Source of the DNA: CAYOWQ01 sp964407695
Lineage (GTDB): Bacteria; Planctomycetota; Phycisphaerae; Phycisphaerales; SM1A02
NCBI GenBank assembly: GCA_964407695.1
Contig: CAYOWQ010000001.1
Span: forward strand, 248,001 to 312,000
Length of the DNA stretch: 64,000 nt
Direction: 5' to 3'
In this document: positions 54,574 to 63,394 of the stretch, piece by piece
Layout of the letters: every line of letters starts with the position of its first letter
Position numbering within the stretch: the first letter of the stretch is position 1
Made by a program: the position numbers and the translations under genes
Notes under the pieces: generated by a model
The model's input: the letters and a program-made list of their open reading frames with translations, nothing else
Database searches by the model: none
Told to the model about the DNA's origin: nothing

Positions 54574-55806
54574 ATGCGCCACGCCCAGAAGTCCGCCTTG
54601 TTCAGCGTCATCCTCGCATCGAGTTTCGTCTGTCTGTCCAACGCGGGAGCCCGCGGCGACGAGTACGAATTCATCCATGTCGACGACTTCCTGGCCGACT
54701 ACGGCCTCGGCGAGTGCTATATCTTTGATCTCAACGACAACAACGTCGGTTGCGGCACCGCCACCAAGGCATTCCAGATGGGCGGCAGCACCACGATCAC
54801 TTACTCCGGCTTCTATTGGTCTCCTGAAAACGAAAAGACCGCCGTCAGCATGAGCTGGCCCAGGGGCATCAGCGACAGCGGAGTGATGGCCGGCGTGCTG
54901 CAACTCTACGACATCGGCAATGACCAGTTCACCAACATGCCGCTGCTTCCGTCGACCTATGCGCCCCTGGTGATGCTGCATGCCAATGATGCGGGTCGGG
55001 CCGTCGGCTACGTGCAGATCTGCAACTGCTCCAACAGCCAGGGTGTTCTGCAGATTCCCTACCTCTGGGATCCCGAAGAAGGGGCGCGAACGCTGGCCGT
55101 GCCAGGCGCCAACGGCGCAGCCAAGATCAACAACAACGACATGGTGATCGGCTGGATCGGCGGGTGGTCGGCGTCCAACAGCTATCTCTACAACCTGAAC
55201 ACCGAGACGTACATGCTCATGAGCAGCGTCTTTGAAGGCCCCAACGTCAAGACCACCGCAGCCGACATCAACGACCTCGACGTGGTCGTTGGCTCCCGCA
55301 AAAACTCCAACGGCAGCATCACCTGGGGATACACCTGGTCGGCCGAGACCGGTGCTACGCTCCTGCCCCTGCCGCCCGCCGGCTACCAGCCGTATGTGAA
55401 CCCCATCAGCATCAACGATGCGGGCACGATCGTGGGCACCATCGCGCTCCCCAACGGGACCAGCCGCCCGTTTGTCTATGACAAGGTCCACGGTATCCGC
55501 GACCTCACCACGCTCACCACGCCGATTCCCGGCTTCACCATGATCACCGTCACCGCCATCAACAACAACGGCTGGATCAGCGGCTACGGCTCGGGCGGCG
55601 GGGCTGGGTTCTACACCTCGTTCATCCTCAAGCCATTTGCCGCACCGGCGCTCCCCGGCGACATGAACGCCGACGGCACGGTGGATGGCGCTGACCTCGG
55701 CCTCCTGCTCAGTGCCTGGGGCACCGACGACGCCAAGGCCGACCTCAACGGTGATGGAATTGTTGACGGGGCTGACCTCGGATTGCTGCTGGGCAGTTGG
55801 GGCTAG
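54574..55806 (+). CDS. Secreted HAF-repeat protein with dockerin-like tail
   Basis: 410 residues with a signal peptide ('LFSVILASSFVCLSNAGARG'). Repeats such as 'ISDSGVMAGVLQLYD', 'INDAGTIVGTIALPNG' and 'INNNGWISGYGSGGG' match the extracellular HAF family (probable beta-propeller). The last ~45 residues are two dockerin-like repeats ending 'GADLGLLLSAWG' and 'GADLGLLLGSWG'. 'CTGAGGTG' lies just upstream of ATG 54574. Probably surface-exposed or released. Confidence 0.87.
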   Translation: MRHAQKSALFSVILASSFVCLSNAGARGDEYEFIHVDDFLADYGLGECYIFDLNDNNVGCGTATKAFQMGGSTTITYSGFYWSPENEKTAVSMSWPRGISDSGVMAGVLQLYDIGNDQFTNMPLLPSTYAPLVMLHANDAGRAVGYVQICNCSNSQGVLQIPYLWDPEEGARTLAVPGANGAAKINNNDMVIGWIGGWSASNSYLYNLNTETYMLMSSVFEGPNVKTTAADINDLDVVVGSRKNSNGSITWGYTWSAETGATLLPLPPAGYQPYVNPISINDAGTIVGTIALPNGTSRPFVYDKVHGIRDLTTLTTPIPGFTMITVTAINNNGWISGYGSGGGAGFYTSFILKPFAAPALPGDMNADGTVDGADLGLLLSAWGTDDAKADLNGDGIVDGADLGLLLGSWG

Positions 55807-55849
55807 GTCGCAGAACCGGGTTCACGCCGTCGCCCCCCGTCGGGCCGGG

Positions 55850-57025
55850 TTACTCCGCGCGACGAGATGCTCGGCGCTTGTCGGCGAGTCGCGCCCGATC
55901 GGGTCGACGGATCTCACTGGCCAGGCCCGCCAAGCCCATGCCGCGGATGATGAAGTAGCTCACATCCAACTGCCACCAGCGCAGGCCGTGCGCTGCCGAC
56001 GTCGGGAACGCATGATGATTGTTGTGCCAGCCCTCACCCAGCGCCAGCACGCCGATGATCGGATTGTTGCGGCTCTCATCGCCGGTGTGATAGGGCCGCC
56101 AGCCCCAGAGATGGCAGACGGAGTTCACGCTCCACGTGATGTGATGCAGCAGACAGACGCGCACTAGTCCGCCCCAGATGAACCCCAGGAGCACGCCCAT
56201 CCAGCTCATCGTGAGCACGCCGCCCAGCGCTGCGGGAATCGCCAGCCCCAGCACGACCCACCATGGAAACGCCCGACTGATGAAGCGCAGCGAGCGATCC
56301 TTGCAAAGGTCCTGCGAATAAAGGCGAAGGCCTCCATACTCGGGAGCGAAGATCCATCCCAGGTGGGCATGCCAGAGACCCTTGAAGAATCCGGCCAGCC
56401 CTCGCGGATGAGTATGCGGCGAATGCGGATCGCCGTGCTCGTCGGCGTGCTGGTGATGACGCCGGTGCGTCGCCACCCACTTCAGTAGTGGACCCTGCAC
56501 GGCCATCGAGCCCAGCACGCCCAGGACGATGGCGACAGGCTTGGGTGTGCGAAACGCGCGATGAGTGAAGAGACGGTGATACCCGATCGTGATGCCCAGG
56601 CCGGTGAGCACGTACATTCCGACCAGGAGCGCCAGATACAACCAGTTGAACGCCACGCCCCAGAGCAGCACGATTGCCGCTGCAAGTCCGGCCAGCGGAA
56701 TGATCACGGCGGCTGCATTTATGAGCTGCGTCGCCAGCCCGGGCGCGCGCATGTCGCTCGCTTCGACCTGCTGGGCTTCACTCTGGAGACCGCCTGCGGG
56801 GTTGTCGGTCGGGGCGGAAACGGGAGGGAGGGTTGAGTCGGGGGTTGAAAGGGGGGTCGGAGCCACGGGCACAACATCGCACAGCGGCCCGTTCCAGCCG
56901 GACGCGCGCGACTTTGCGGCCGCGGGCTGGGGTGATCGTTCAATCATGTCGTTCAGCTCCTCTGTCGTCAGTTCATCAGCAGCGCGTTGATCGCCCGCTG
57001 CTTCTACGTCGGCGGGCGGATGCAT
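55850..57025 (-). CDS. Acyl-CoA/fatty-acid desaturase
   Basis: 391 residues from ATG 57025. A ~110-residue Pro/Ser-rich polar N-terminus is unusual and precedes the membrane enzyme. The three histidine boxes of delta-9-type desaturases are present: 'GYHRLFTHRAF', 'ATHRRHHQHAD' and late 'EGWHNNHHAFP'. Four hydrophobic helices anchor it in the membrane. It introduces double bonds into acyl chains with electrons from ferredoxin or cytochrome b5; the FNR at 8373 could be a supplier (inference). Confidence 0.9.
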   Translation of the reverse strand: MHPPADVEAAGDQRAADELTTEELNDMIERSPQPAAAKSRASGWNGPLCDVVPVAPTPLSTPDSTLPPVSAPTDNPAGGLQSEAQQVEASDMRAPGLATQLINAAAVIIPLAGLAAAIVLLWGVAFNWLYLALLVGMYVLTGLGITIGYHRLFTHRAFRTPKPVAIVLGVLGSMAVQGPLLKWVATHRRHHQHADEHGDPHSPHTHPRGLAGFFKGLWHAHLGWIFAPEYGGLRLYSQDLCKDRSLRFISRAFPWWVVLGLAIPAALGGVLTMSWMGVLLGFIWGGLVRVCLLHHITWSVNSVCHLWGWRPYHTGDESRNNPIIGVLALGEGWHNNHHAFPTSAAHGLRWWQLDVSYFIIRGMGLAGLASEIRRPDRARLADKRRASRRAE

Positions 57026-57144
57026 GTTCCTGCAATCCCGAAGAGTTCCGAGGGGAAAAAGGCAGGTCGAAGGTCTGCGCCTCCTATAGTCTCCCGCATA
57101 TAGCCCCGCTTGGCGAGCGCGTTCCGCCGCAGAAAGGTTTCGGC

Positions 57145-57534
57145 ATGCCGTGGACAAGGTCGCAGCGAGCGTCGATCGTTGAAGCGGCGTGGACCGGGGA
57201 GGCCACCTGTCCTGATGACGGGGAGGCGCTCGAAATCTGCCTGGCAATTCGCATGGACGGCGATTACCGCCTGCAGGCTTCATGCCCGTGCTGTCGTCGC
57301 CGCGTGGTGCTGGCCCGGCGCGACGACCCGCAGCGGCACACGTTTCGAGCCTGGACCGGCGATGAAATCACCTCGCTCACCGACGCCATTCTGCAGGGCA
57401 ATGTGCCGGCGTGCCCGGTGTGTGGCGCTGGCGTCGCCACCGAGGAATTAGGCACAAAGGAAGGCAGCACGCTGGGGTTGCATTGCGTGCGCTGCGGCAA
57501 CGTGGGCCTGCGAGCATTGCCGCGCGACCGCTGA
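57145..57534 (+). CDS. Zinc-ribbon protein of unknown function
   Basis: 129 residues from ATG 57145 ('AGAAAGG' upstream). Two cysteine clusters are visible: 'SCPCCRRRVVLARRDDP' and 'ACPVCGAGVATEELG', with the last pair 'CVRCGNVGLRAL'. It is polar, lacks membrane helices and may bind nucleic acid or act as a protein adaptor. It is divergent from the desaturase. Confidence 0.65.
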   Translation: MPWTRSQRASIVEAAWTGEATCPDDGEALEICLAIRMDGDYRLQASCPCCRRRVVLARRDDPQRHTFRAWTGDEITSLTDAILQGNVPACPVCGAGVATEELGTKEGSTLGLHCVRCGNVGLRALPRDR

Positions 57535-57701
57535 GTTTGGCGGTATTTGCTGAGAATTGCATTTTGGTTCCGATGGGGACGCCTTGAGCGGCATAGAATC
57601 ACGCCTACACGCAAGAGTTTGCACGTCACACCTCTGCTCGGTTCGGCTTACCAGTGTTGGCCCAATCGGAATTCTCTGACGGTCCGAAAGGGCAACTTCA
57701 T

Positions 57702-57905
57702 ATGGCAAGCGGAATTGTTTCAAAATTCATGGACGAAAAGGGTTTTGGCTTCATCACTCCCGATGGCGGGGGCAAGGATGTTTTCGTCCACCACACCGAC
57801 ATCAAGGGTGAAGGCTACAAGAGCCTCAGCACGGGTGACCGCGTGAATTTCGATATCGCTCACGAGGCGAAGGGGCCCAAGGCTTCGAACGTCTGTCGGG
57901 CCTGA
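57702..57905 (+). CDS. Cold-shock protein, CspA family
   Basis: 67 residues, standard length. 'ASGIVSKFMDEKGFGFITPD' contains RNP1 (KGFGFI) and 'DVFVHHTDI' contains RNP2 (VFVHH); 'LSTGDRVNFDIAHEAKGPKA' completes the OB fold. ATG 57702 is the family start. A 160-bp upstream leader that is not translated may hold the usual cold-shock 5' UTR. It acts as an RNA chaperone. Confidence 0.95.
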   Translation: MASGIVSKFMDEKGFGFITPDGGGKDVFVHHTDIKGEGYKSLSTGDRVNFDIAHEAKGPKASNVCRA

Positions 57906-58005
57906 CCAGTCCATCCCCGGAGGAGAGCAAGGGGATGGCGTGGACGGATGCAGCGCTGAATGGAGCGAAATCCGCGAGCACTGCTCTGGATCAGGAGAGC
58001 TACCC

Positions 58006-58038
58006 GCCGCGACGCCCGAAAGGTCGTCGCGGCCTTTT
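58006..58038 (+). terminator. Probable terminator downstream of the cold-shock gene
   Basis: GCCGCGAC and GTCGCGGC pair around a ~12-base loop and are followed by CTTTTCTT. It lies about 100 bases after the cold-shock gene stop. Confidence 0.6.
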
Positions 58039-58132
58039 CTTGCGCTGATGGGCGGCCGATGGCGGCCCGCCGGCGATGGTGTCTCCCTCCGCAGCGGTTG
58101 CGCTGGCTTCCGACACCACGATACCTTGACTG

Positions 58133-58996
58133 CTACGAGCAGGCCCCCCAATCGCTCAGCAGCACGCCGAGGTCCGCGCCATCGACGGTGCCCGACCCAT
58201 CGAGATCACCGACGCCCGAACTGCCCCAGTTGCTCAGCAGGATGCCGAGGTCCGCGCCGTCAATGGTGCCGTTACCGGTGAGGTCGGCCGGGCAGACCGG
58301 TGCTGATTCGAGGGTGAAATCGTCGACGACGAACGCCTGGCCGCCGCCGGCGGGGTTGGCCTTGGCGCCGATCATCGAGATGCGCACGCGCACCGTGATG
58401 GTGCCCGGGGGCGAGATGGCCTCGAGCGTGTACTTCTTGTACGCGAAGGGATGGCCGTTGGGCACCAGCAACGTGGGCAACAGGTTGAGCTCAACGGTCT
58501 GAATATTGACGTTGGCGAGGTTCCGAAACTCGATGGCGAAGACCGCGCTGGTCATAAGGGCGTTGGCTTCGCCGCCCGCCCAGCCGGTCAGGGTGTACTT
58601 CTGGCTAGGCTGGCCGCGAAGGTCCTGATAGAGGTGGCCGGTGGCGGGGCCATTGGGTGTGGTATTGCCCGTGAAGGGATGGAAGAAGACGCCGTAGTCC
58701 GGGTTGGCGTTGTAGGGCGGGGCGTTGGTGAGGCCGTCGGTGGTGACGGGGGTCGGCGCAGGACCTGCCCAGGGTTCCGATGACATCTCATCTTCATACG
58801 GACCGGTGAGTGCACGGATCCCGTCGTTGATCCAGGTCGCCGGCTTGGGATTGAAGAATCCGGGCACGATCTCGACCGGAACCACCTTGTCAAGATTGCC
58901 GTTTACGAGCAAGTTCGCTGCGGCCACCCGGTCGGCGTCGGCCATGGATGTGACGAGGACCGTCCCGACGATGCACCGTGCGCACAACGACTTCAT
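58133..58996 (-). CDS. Secreted carbohydrate-binding-like protein with dockerin-like tail
   Basis: 287 residues from ATG 58996 with a signal peptide ending near 'VAAANLLV'. 'NLLVNGNLDKVV' and 'YQDLRGQPSQKYTLTGWAGG' give the jelly-roll pattern of CBM-like choice-of-anchor domains, similar to the proteins at 20736 and 59650. The end has 'DLTGNGTIDGADLGILLSNW' and 'DLDGSGTVDGADLGVLLSDW'. It is exported; the ligand is unknown. Confidence 0.82.
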   Translation of the reverse strand: MKSLCARCIVGTVLVTSMADADRVAAANLLVNGNLDKVVPVEIVPGFFNPKPATWINDGIRALTGPYEDEMSSEPWAGPAPTPVTTDGLTNAPPYNANPDYGVFFHPFTGNTTPNGPATGHLYQDLRGQPSQKYTLTGWAGGEANALMTSAVFAIEFRNLANVNIQTVELNLLPTLLVPNGHPFAYKKYTLEAISPPGTITVRVRISMIGAKANPAGGGQAFVVDDFTLESAPVCPADLTGNGTIDGADLGILLSNWGSSGVGDLDGSGTVDGADLGVLLSDWGACS

Positions 58997-59199
58997 GACC
59001 TGAATCTCCTGGTGGGTTGGCTTCGGTTCGCGGGTGGCTTCGACGCCCCATGGGCGAGGCAAATCAAGAATACCGAAGCGGGTGCAGCAGTTGCAAGAGA
59101 TTTTGTTGCAGGAGGAGAGGAATGCCGTCCGGCGAGGAGGGCCGGGTGCCTCACCCTGCCGGGTTCGCAAAACGGCTCCCACGCTGACCCTCCGCCCGG

Positions 59200-59415
59200 T
59201 TACCACTTCGGCTGTCGGCACTGTCCCGGAATCAGGAACAGGTCGATGATCTGCCCGATCAGCAGCAGGCCCCCGGTCAGGACCCAGATGAGCCCCGTGA
59301 CCCAGCGGCCGCTATAGAAGCGGTGAATGCCACAGAATCCCAAAAAACAGAGACACCACAAGAGGTACGCGATGCCCGGGTTCGGATGTGTTCTTGATCC
59401 TGTGGTGTTGGTCAT
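59200..59415 (-). CDS. TM2 domain protein
   Basis: 71 residues. 'AYLLWCLCFLGFCGIHRFYS' and 'WVTGLIWVLTGGLLLIGQII' are the two helices of the TM2 domain with the conserved G-x-HRFY-x-G motif between them. Proteins of this type are small membrane proteins of unclear function. Start ATG 59415. Confidence 0.85.
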   Translation of the reverse strand: MTNTTGSRTHPNPGIAYLLWCLCFLGFCGIHRFYSGRWVTGLIWVLTGGLLLIGQIIDLFLIPGQCRQPKW

Positions 59416-59649
59416 GCGTCGTCGGTTCCTCGATCGTGAGTCAATCCCAGAATGAAATCCATCCGCGCCATCGTATGTTGCCGCGACGAAGGCGCCCCGA
59501 TGTTTCTTGGCCGAGAGATTCGCCGGATTTCATCCAGAGGCCAAGGATCGGCCCCTCCTCATGCTTCGCTCGGAAAGGCACTTGGCGCGCTGGTCTCCGA
59601 TGACGCGAATCCATCGGCGGATCATCCGCTTGCCACAAGGAGCTCTCCA

Positions 59650-60444
59650 ATGACATGTCGTACACATCACATCCTCACCTCTGTCCTTGCCTGCGGAGCA
59701 CTATCCCTTGCGGCCGCTGCCCCCGCCGCAGGCGAAGCCATCACCGTCCTCAACCCCAGCTTTGAACAGCCGGCGCTTGGCCTCTGCGAATTCGGCGGGG
59801 AAAACGTCGGCTGGACCAGCGTCGGCGGCTACGGTGTGTGGCATACCGGCACCGCCGGGGAGTGCTTCTTCGACGCCTACCCCAACGGCGTGCCCGACGG
59901 CGTCCAGACCTCATTCATCAACGTCAGCGGCGGCTCGATCGTGCAGGTGCTCGATGAAGTGCTCGCCCCCAACACCAAGTACACGCTCTCGGTGGCGGTG
60001 GGCCGCCGCGATGATCACATCATCATGCAGGACTACAAGATCGAGCTCTTGGCGGGCATGCAGATCATCGCCGAGGATCTCGGCACCCTCGACCCCGCGC
60101 CCGGCACCTTTGAAGTCTCCACGATCTGCGCCACCACCGGCGCCAGCCACCCGCAGCTGGGACAGAAGCTGGCGATCCGCCTCTATCTCATGCAGGGCAT
60201 CCAGGCCAACTTCGACGATGTGCATCTCGAGAAGTCCGCGCCCGGCGGCGACTGTGTGGCGATCTCCGGCACGCCGGGCGACATCAATGGCGACGGCGAT
60301 GTGAACGGCGCTGACCTCGGCCTGCTGCTCAGCGCATGGGGTGCGTGCGGCGACTGCTCCCCCGGAAGCTGCCCCGCCGATCTCAACGGCGACTGCACGG
60401 TGGACGGCGCAGATCTCGGCCTGCTGCTTGGCAACTGGGGATAG
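59650..60444 (+). CDS. Secreted carbohydrate-binding-like protein with dockerin-like tail
   Basis: 264 residues from ATG 59650, preceded by 'AAGGAG' and encoding a signal peptide ('ACGALSLAAAAPAAGEA'). The upstream in-frame extension is discarded. 'ITVLNPSFEQPALG' and 'NTKYTLSVAVGRRDD' mark a jelly-roll/HAF-type domain ('choice-of-anchor'). The tail has 'DINGDGDVNGADLGLLLSAW' and 'DLNGDCTVDGADLGLLLGNW'. A hairpin terminator lies 60 bases after the stop. Confidence 0.85.
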   Translation: MTCRTHHILTSVLACGALSLAAAAPAAGEAITVLNPSFEQPALGLCEFGGENVGWTSVGGYGVWHTGTAGECFFDAYPNGVPDGVQTSFINVSGGSIVQVLDEVLAPNTKYTLSVAVGRRDDHIIMQDYKIELLAGMQIIAEDLGTLDPAPGTFEVSTICATTGASHPQLGQKLAIRLYLMQGIQANFDDVHLEKSAPGGDCVAISGTPGDINGDGDVNGADLGLLLSAWGACGDCSPGSCPADLNGDCTVDGADLGLLLGNWG

Positions 60445-60504
60445 GAATCACTACAGAGGACACAGCGGGGGCCAGCCGAAGGAGAGCAGGTGAGCAGAAC
60501 AGAA

Positions 60505-60531
60505 AAGGATGCGCCTCATCAGCGCATCCTT
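60505..60531. terminator. Hairpin terminator, copy 1 of an identical pair
   Basis: AAGGATGCGC-CTCATCA-GCGCATCCTT, a perfect 10-bp stem. It follows the dockerin-tailed gene ending at 60444. An A-run precedes the stem, so on the minus strand it is a classic terminator with a T-run; it may work in both directions. Confidence 0.7.
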
Positions 60532-60558
60532 GTATTGGGGAACGGTCAACGCCATAGG

Positions 60559-60930
60559 ATGGCGTCCGTGAAGCGCTCAGGCGGCAGAGTCGGTCGGGCC
60601 ATCGGGGCCGCAGCGATCATCGTCATCGTGGTCCTTTTGTTCTCATTGGGCGCCTTGGCGCATGTCGCGTTCTTCGTGTTCGCCTTCGTTCTGTTGGCGC
60701 TCCTGGTGCTGCCGCTGGTGCTCTCCATCGCCGACCGGCGAATGCGGGCCGATCTCGAACGCCACGGCCTTGCCCGCTGCCTGCAGTGCGGCCACGGCCT
60801 CGACCCGTCGGCTGAGCGCGGCAACTGCCCCGAGTGCGGCCATCACTATGTGCTCTCCAAGGTCCGTCGGCGCTGGTGGCGGCGATACAAGCCGCGGCCG
60901 AAGAAAACATCAGATCCGCCGCCAACGTGA
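60559..60930 (+). CDS. Membrane protein with C-terminal zinc ribbon
   Basis: 123 residues from ATG 60559. Two adjacent helices ('AIIVIVVLLFSLGALAHVAF', 'FVLLALLVLPLVLSIA') form a hairpin, followed by the ribbon 'CLQCGHGLDPSAERGNCPEC' and a basic tail 'RRRWWRRYKPRPKK'. It belongs to the same architectural group as the proteins at 14761 and 49934. Hairpin terminators flank it on both sides. Confidence 0.75.
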   Translation: MASVKRSGGRVGRAIGAAAIIVIVVLLFSLGALAHVAFFVFAFVLLALLVLPLVLSIADRRMRADLERHGLARCLQCGHGLDPSAERGNCPECGHHYVLSKVRRRWWRRYKPRPKKTSDPPPT

Positions 60931-60960
60931 ACGCGGATCAACCATGGTCAAGAATGAAAA

Positions 60961-60987
60961 AAGGATGCGCCTCATCAGCGCATCCTT
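60961..60987. terminator. Hairpin terminator, copy 2 of an identical pair
   Basis: Same 27 bases as 60505-60531, 30 bases after the zinc-ribbon gene. It is preceded by AAAAAA (a T6 tract on the minus strand). The remainder up to 61127 shows nothing recognised. Confidence 0.75.
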
Positions 60988-61127
60988 GTCTCTGTTGACG
61001 TGTTGGCTTGTTGACCTGTCGCGAAGCGGCCTGGCGCCAAGCACGAAACCGCTTTGCGCCTCATGTTTTAGGGGCCTCTGCAACGCCCTCTTCATGAAAG
61101 GCCGGGTCGGGGGTGGGGGGGCCGGGG

Positions 61128-61185
61128 TTCGGCAGGAGGAGAGCCCGCCCCCGGAAAGAGGAGGGCGGCAGCCTTCCTCTCGGAG
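61128..61185. repeat. Dispersed 58-bp intergenic repeat, copy 1
   Basis: Starts 'TTCGGCAGGAGGAGAGCCCG' and contains 'GGAAAGAGGAGGGCGGCAGC'. Only a few bases differ from 61761-61818. A shortened inverted copy lies at 63395-63434. The element is rich in AGGAGG-like words and lies just upstream of a gene. Confidence 0.85.
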
Positions 61186-61232
61186 GGCGACGGAAAAGTG
61201 CGCGAAGTTGTACGCACGGTATTGCCTGTATC

Positions 61233-61625
61233 GTGTCTTTCGTGAGCGACAAGGCCGACATTCAACCGCTTGTCCACTTTCTCAAGCGCATCGCCGCGAT
61301 TGATCCACGCATTGCCTCCGGGCGATTCGAAGACGGCAACTGGTGGGTCAAGTTTTCGATCCTGATCGACCACCAGATCGCGTGGCAGGTGGTCCAGGAG
61401 CTCGGTCACATCCTCAACTATGTTTCGCTCGACGAGCGTCTCCCGACCGTCTTCAAGCCGGTGTCACCGCCACCCTACATGAACGGAGGTCCAAAGGACT
61501 TTCTCGCGTGGGTCATCGAATGCACCGATCCCGCATTCGCACCGGCCACATGCGTTGAGTGGCTGGAAGGTCGGCTACCCAGGCCGGTTGACGATCCCAC
61601 CGCGTGGCACGCCAACGACGGATAG
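61233..61625 (+). CDS. Hypothetical protein, possibly immunity-like
   Basis: 130 residues from GTG 61233 or 127 from GTG 61242; sequence upstream is the dispersed repeat. It is a soluble, mixed alpha/beta protein ('FEDGNWWVKFSILIDHQIAW', 'VIECTDPAFAPATCVEWLEG') without known catalytic motifs. Size and composition resemble small cytoplasmic immunity or hypothetical proteins common in planctomycetes. No confident family. Confidence 0.6.
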   Translation: MSFVSDKADIQPLVHFLKRIAAIDPRIASGRFEDGNWWVKFSILIDHQIAWQVVQELGHILNYVSLDERLPTVFKPVSPPPYMNGGPKDFLAWVIECTDPAFAPATCVEWLEGRLPRPVDDPTAWHANDG

Positions 61626-61760
61626 AACGTGGCGAGACCGCAGGGGAAACGCTCGCCGCTCTCGCCTTTTGTTCCGGGGGGCACCCCTCAAGGCACCCCC
61701 TGAAGCAGGCGGGTTTTCTCCTCCTTCTGCTCTCCTGTTCTTCTGTTCTTCTTCCAAGGG

Positions 61761-61818
61761 TTCAGCAGGAGGAGAGCCCGCCCCCGGAAAGAAGAGGGCG
61801 GCAGCCTTCCACTCGGAG
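61761..61818. repeat. Dispersed 58-bp intergenic repeat, copy 2
   Basis: Near-identical to 61128-61185. It lies in the 407-bp gap between two unknown genes (61626-62032), which otherwise contains two occurrences of 'CCTCAAGGCACCCC' (near 61688 and 61885) and a related fragment near 61915-61950. No gene is recognised in this gap. Confidence 0.85.
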
Positions 61819-62032
61819 GACAACAAAGAAGGTGTGCGGTGCGGAGCCTTCGTCGCTGTTCACCTCCGAAGGCCCTGGCAGCGCATTCCTCAAGGCACCC
61901 CGTGTTTCCGACCCCGCTCCCCGGAAAGAGAAGGGGGAAGCGGGCGGGCATCCGGTCCCCGTGGGTTCTGCGGAAACCGAGCTGGTTGTATGATCGGGAC
62001 CGCTGCTGATCCTTCTCCCGGAGCCTCGATCG

Positions 62033-62641
62033 ATGTCTTACTACATTCGCGTGCTTTCTCCGACCGAGCGTGTGCCCGATCTGCAGATACTGCAATCGGC
62101 CCTCAAGGAATCAGGGGTCACTGCGACACTCGCCGTGGAGGATGAGGGTGAGGATGGATGGTCGCAACTGGTGCTGGCCCATGCCGACGGGGCCGAGATT
62201 GCGATCATCGAGCGAAATGCGGCATCGTCGGATGAACTCTTTGCCGAGGAAATGGAAGAGTTCGCAGAGGAGATCGATGACTGTCTTCCGGTCAGCGCGC
62301 GCCTGTGGCTGCTCGACTACTTTCCCAGGGTTCGCACCATCTATGCATTCCAACTCCTTGACGGGACCGACCACAACAATGGATGGGATGCGCTGGGCGC
62401 GGTTCAGTCGGCGCTTCACGACGCGGTTGGCGGAATTCACCAGGCCGATGGAGAGGGATTTTCAAACGAGGATCGGTACCACATCCTCTGGCAGTTCGCC
62501 GAAGGCGTTGATGGCCCGTGGTCGATGAGCGTTCTCTCCGATGGGGAGTGGAAATGTTTTGAGATGGACCTGGGCAACAGCGATCACCGGGCAGCGTTCC
62601 TTCGCGGTGAAGTGCCGGCCGGGGTCACCATCATGGAATGA
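62033..62641 (+). CDS. Hypothetical acidic cytoplasmic protein
   Basis: 202 residues from ATG 62033. Strongly acidic stretch 'EEMEEFAEEIDDCLP' in the middle, then 'ARLWLLDYFPRVRTIYAFQL' and 'YHILWQFAEGVDGPWSMSVL', suggesting an alpha/beta fold. It has no signal peptide, membrane helix or catalytic motif. It is not part of an obvious operon. Function unknown. Confidence 0.65.
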   Translation: MSYYIRVLSPTERVPDLQILQSALKESGVTATLAVEDEGEDGWSQLVLAHADGAEIAIIERNAASSDELFAEEMEEFAEEIDDCLPVSARLWLLDYFPRVRTIYAFQLLDGTDHNNGWDALGAVQSALHDAVGGIHQADGEGFSNEDRYHILWQFAEGVDGPWSMSVLSDGEWKCFEMDLGNSDHRAAFLRGEVPAGVTIME

Positions 62642-62836
62642 CGCCGTCGCCGCAGGAAGACGCCCGGCCCCCGGGCCCCCGGTCTTCGGGGTCCACGATT
62701 GGTTCGCCATCGCCGCCCGCCGACAGTCGGCGGAATGTTCGTCCGATAGCGTCGGAATTTGAAGTCGGCGGGATTCAGGCGCGACTTTATTGGTGAGGTC
62801 GAAATGAATTCTTCGATGGCAACGGTCGAACTGGAG

Positions 62837-63361
62837 TCACGAAAAGTCGATCAGGGTTCGAGTGTATTCAACGACATTAACCAATGGAATACGCCCGTTG
62901 GCGAGAACGTGCTCATGGATCGCAAGTGCCTCCAGCCACGGTCTGAGGCCTTTCCGGAGGTAATCAGGCATTGCGACCGGTTCGGCGACGAAGAACGCGA
63001 CCCATAGATTCGAGCACTCGCCTTGAGGCCACCGCCAGCCTCCGCTGTGCCCACGCATGCGGTCACCAGAGAATCCGGCGGACTTCGAGAAGTAGCCCAT
63101 CCTTTCCTTGAAGCGGCCGGTTTCGCCGACATATCGCACCTTGCTCGACCGCGGATGGAGCTCGCTTGGCTCGACATCCGACCAGGCCAGCAGATAGATG
63201 CCGCCGGAAGACGCCACCGGGCCGAGATCGGGATTGACGGTGCGGCTCCGTTTGCCGCGCCCCGGCCAGAAACACGCGCTCACCTCGTTCCAATGGAACC
63301 AGCGGTCGTGGTGGGGGCGCAGGTCAAAACGAGTCGGAGGCGGTTCGGGGGCGTACGTCAT
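62837..63361 (-). CDS. GIY-YIG nuclease-like protein
   Basis: 174 residues. 'SGGIYLLAWSD' and 'VRYVGETGRFKERM' reproduce the GIY...YVG core and the conserved arginine/glutamate helix of GIY-YIG nucleases, followed by 'MRGHSGGWRWPQ'. A C-terminal glutamate in 'WLEALAIHEHVL' could be the metal ligand. The domain is solitary, so it might be a stand-alone endonuclease or a derived binding domain. Start ATG 63361. Confidence 0.65.
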   Translation of the reverse strand: MTYAPEPPPTRFDLRPHHDRWFHWNEVSACFWPGRGKRSRTVNPDLGPVASSGGIYLLAWSDVEPSELHPRSSKVRYVGETGRFKERMGYFSKSAGFSGDRMRGHSGGWRWPQGECSNLWVAFFVAEPVAMPDYLRKGLRPWLEALAIHEHVLANGRIPLVNVVEYTRTLIDFS

Positions 63362-63394
63362 TGAACAACATGGTACGAAATGCCGGAACGCGAT

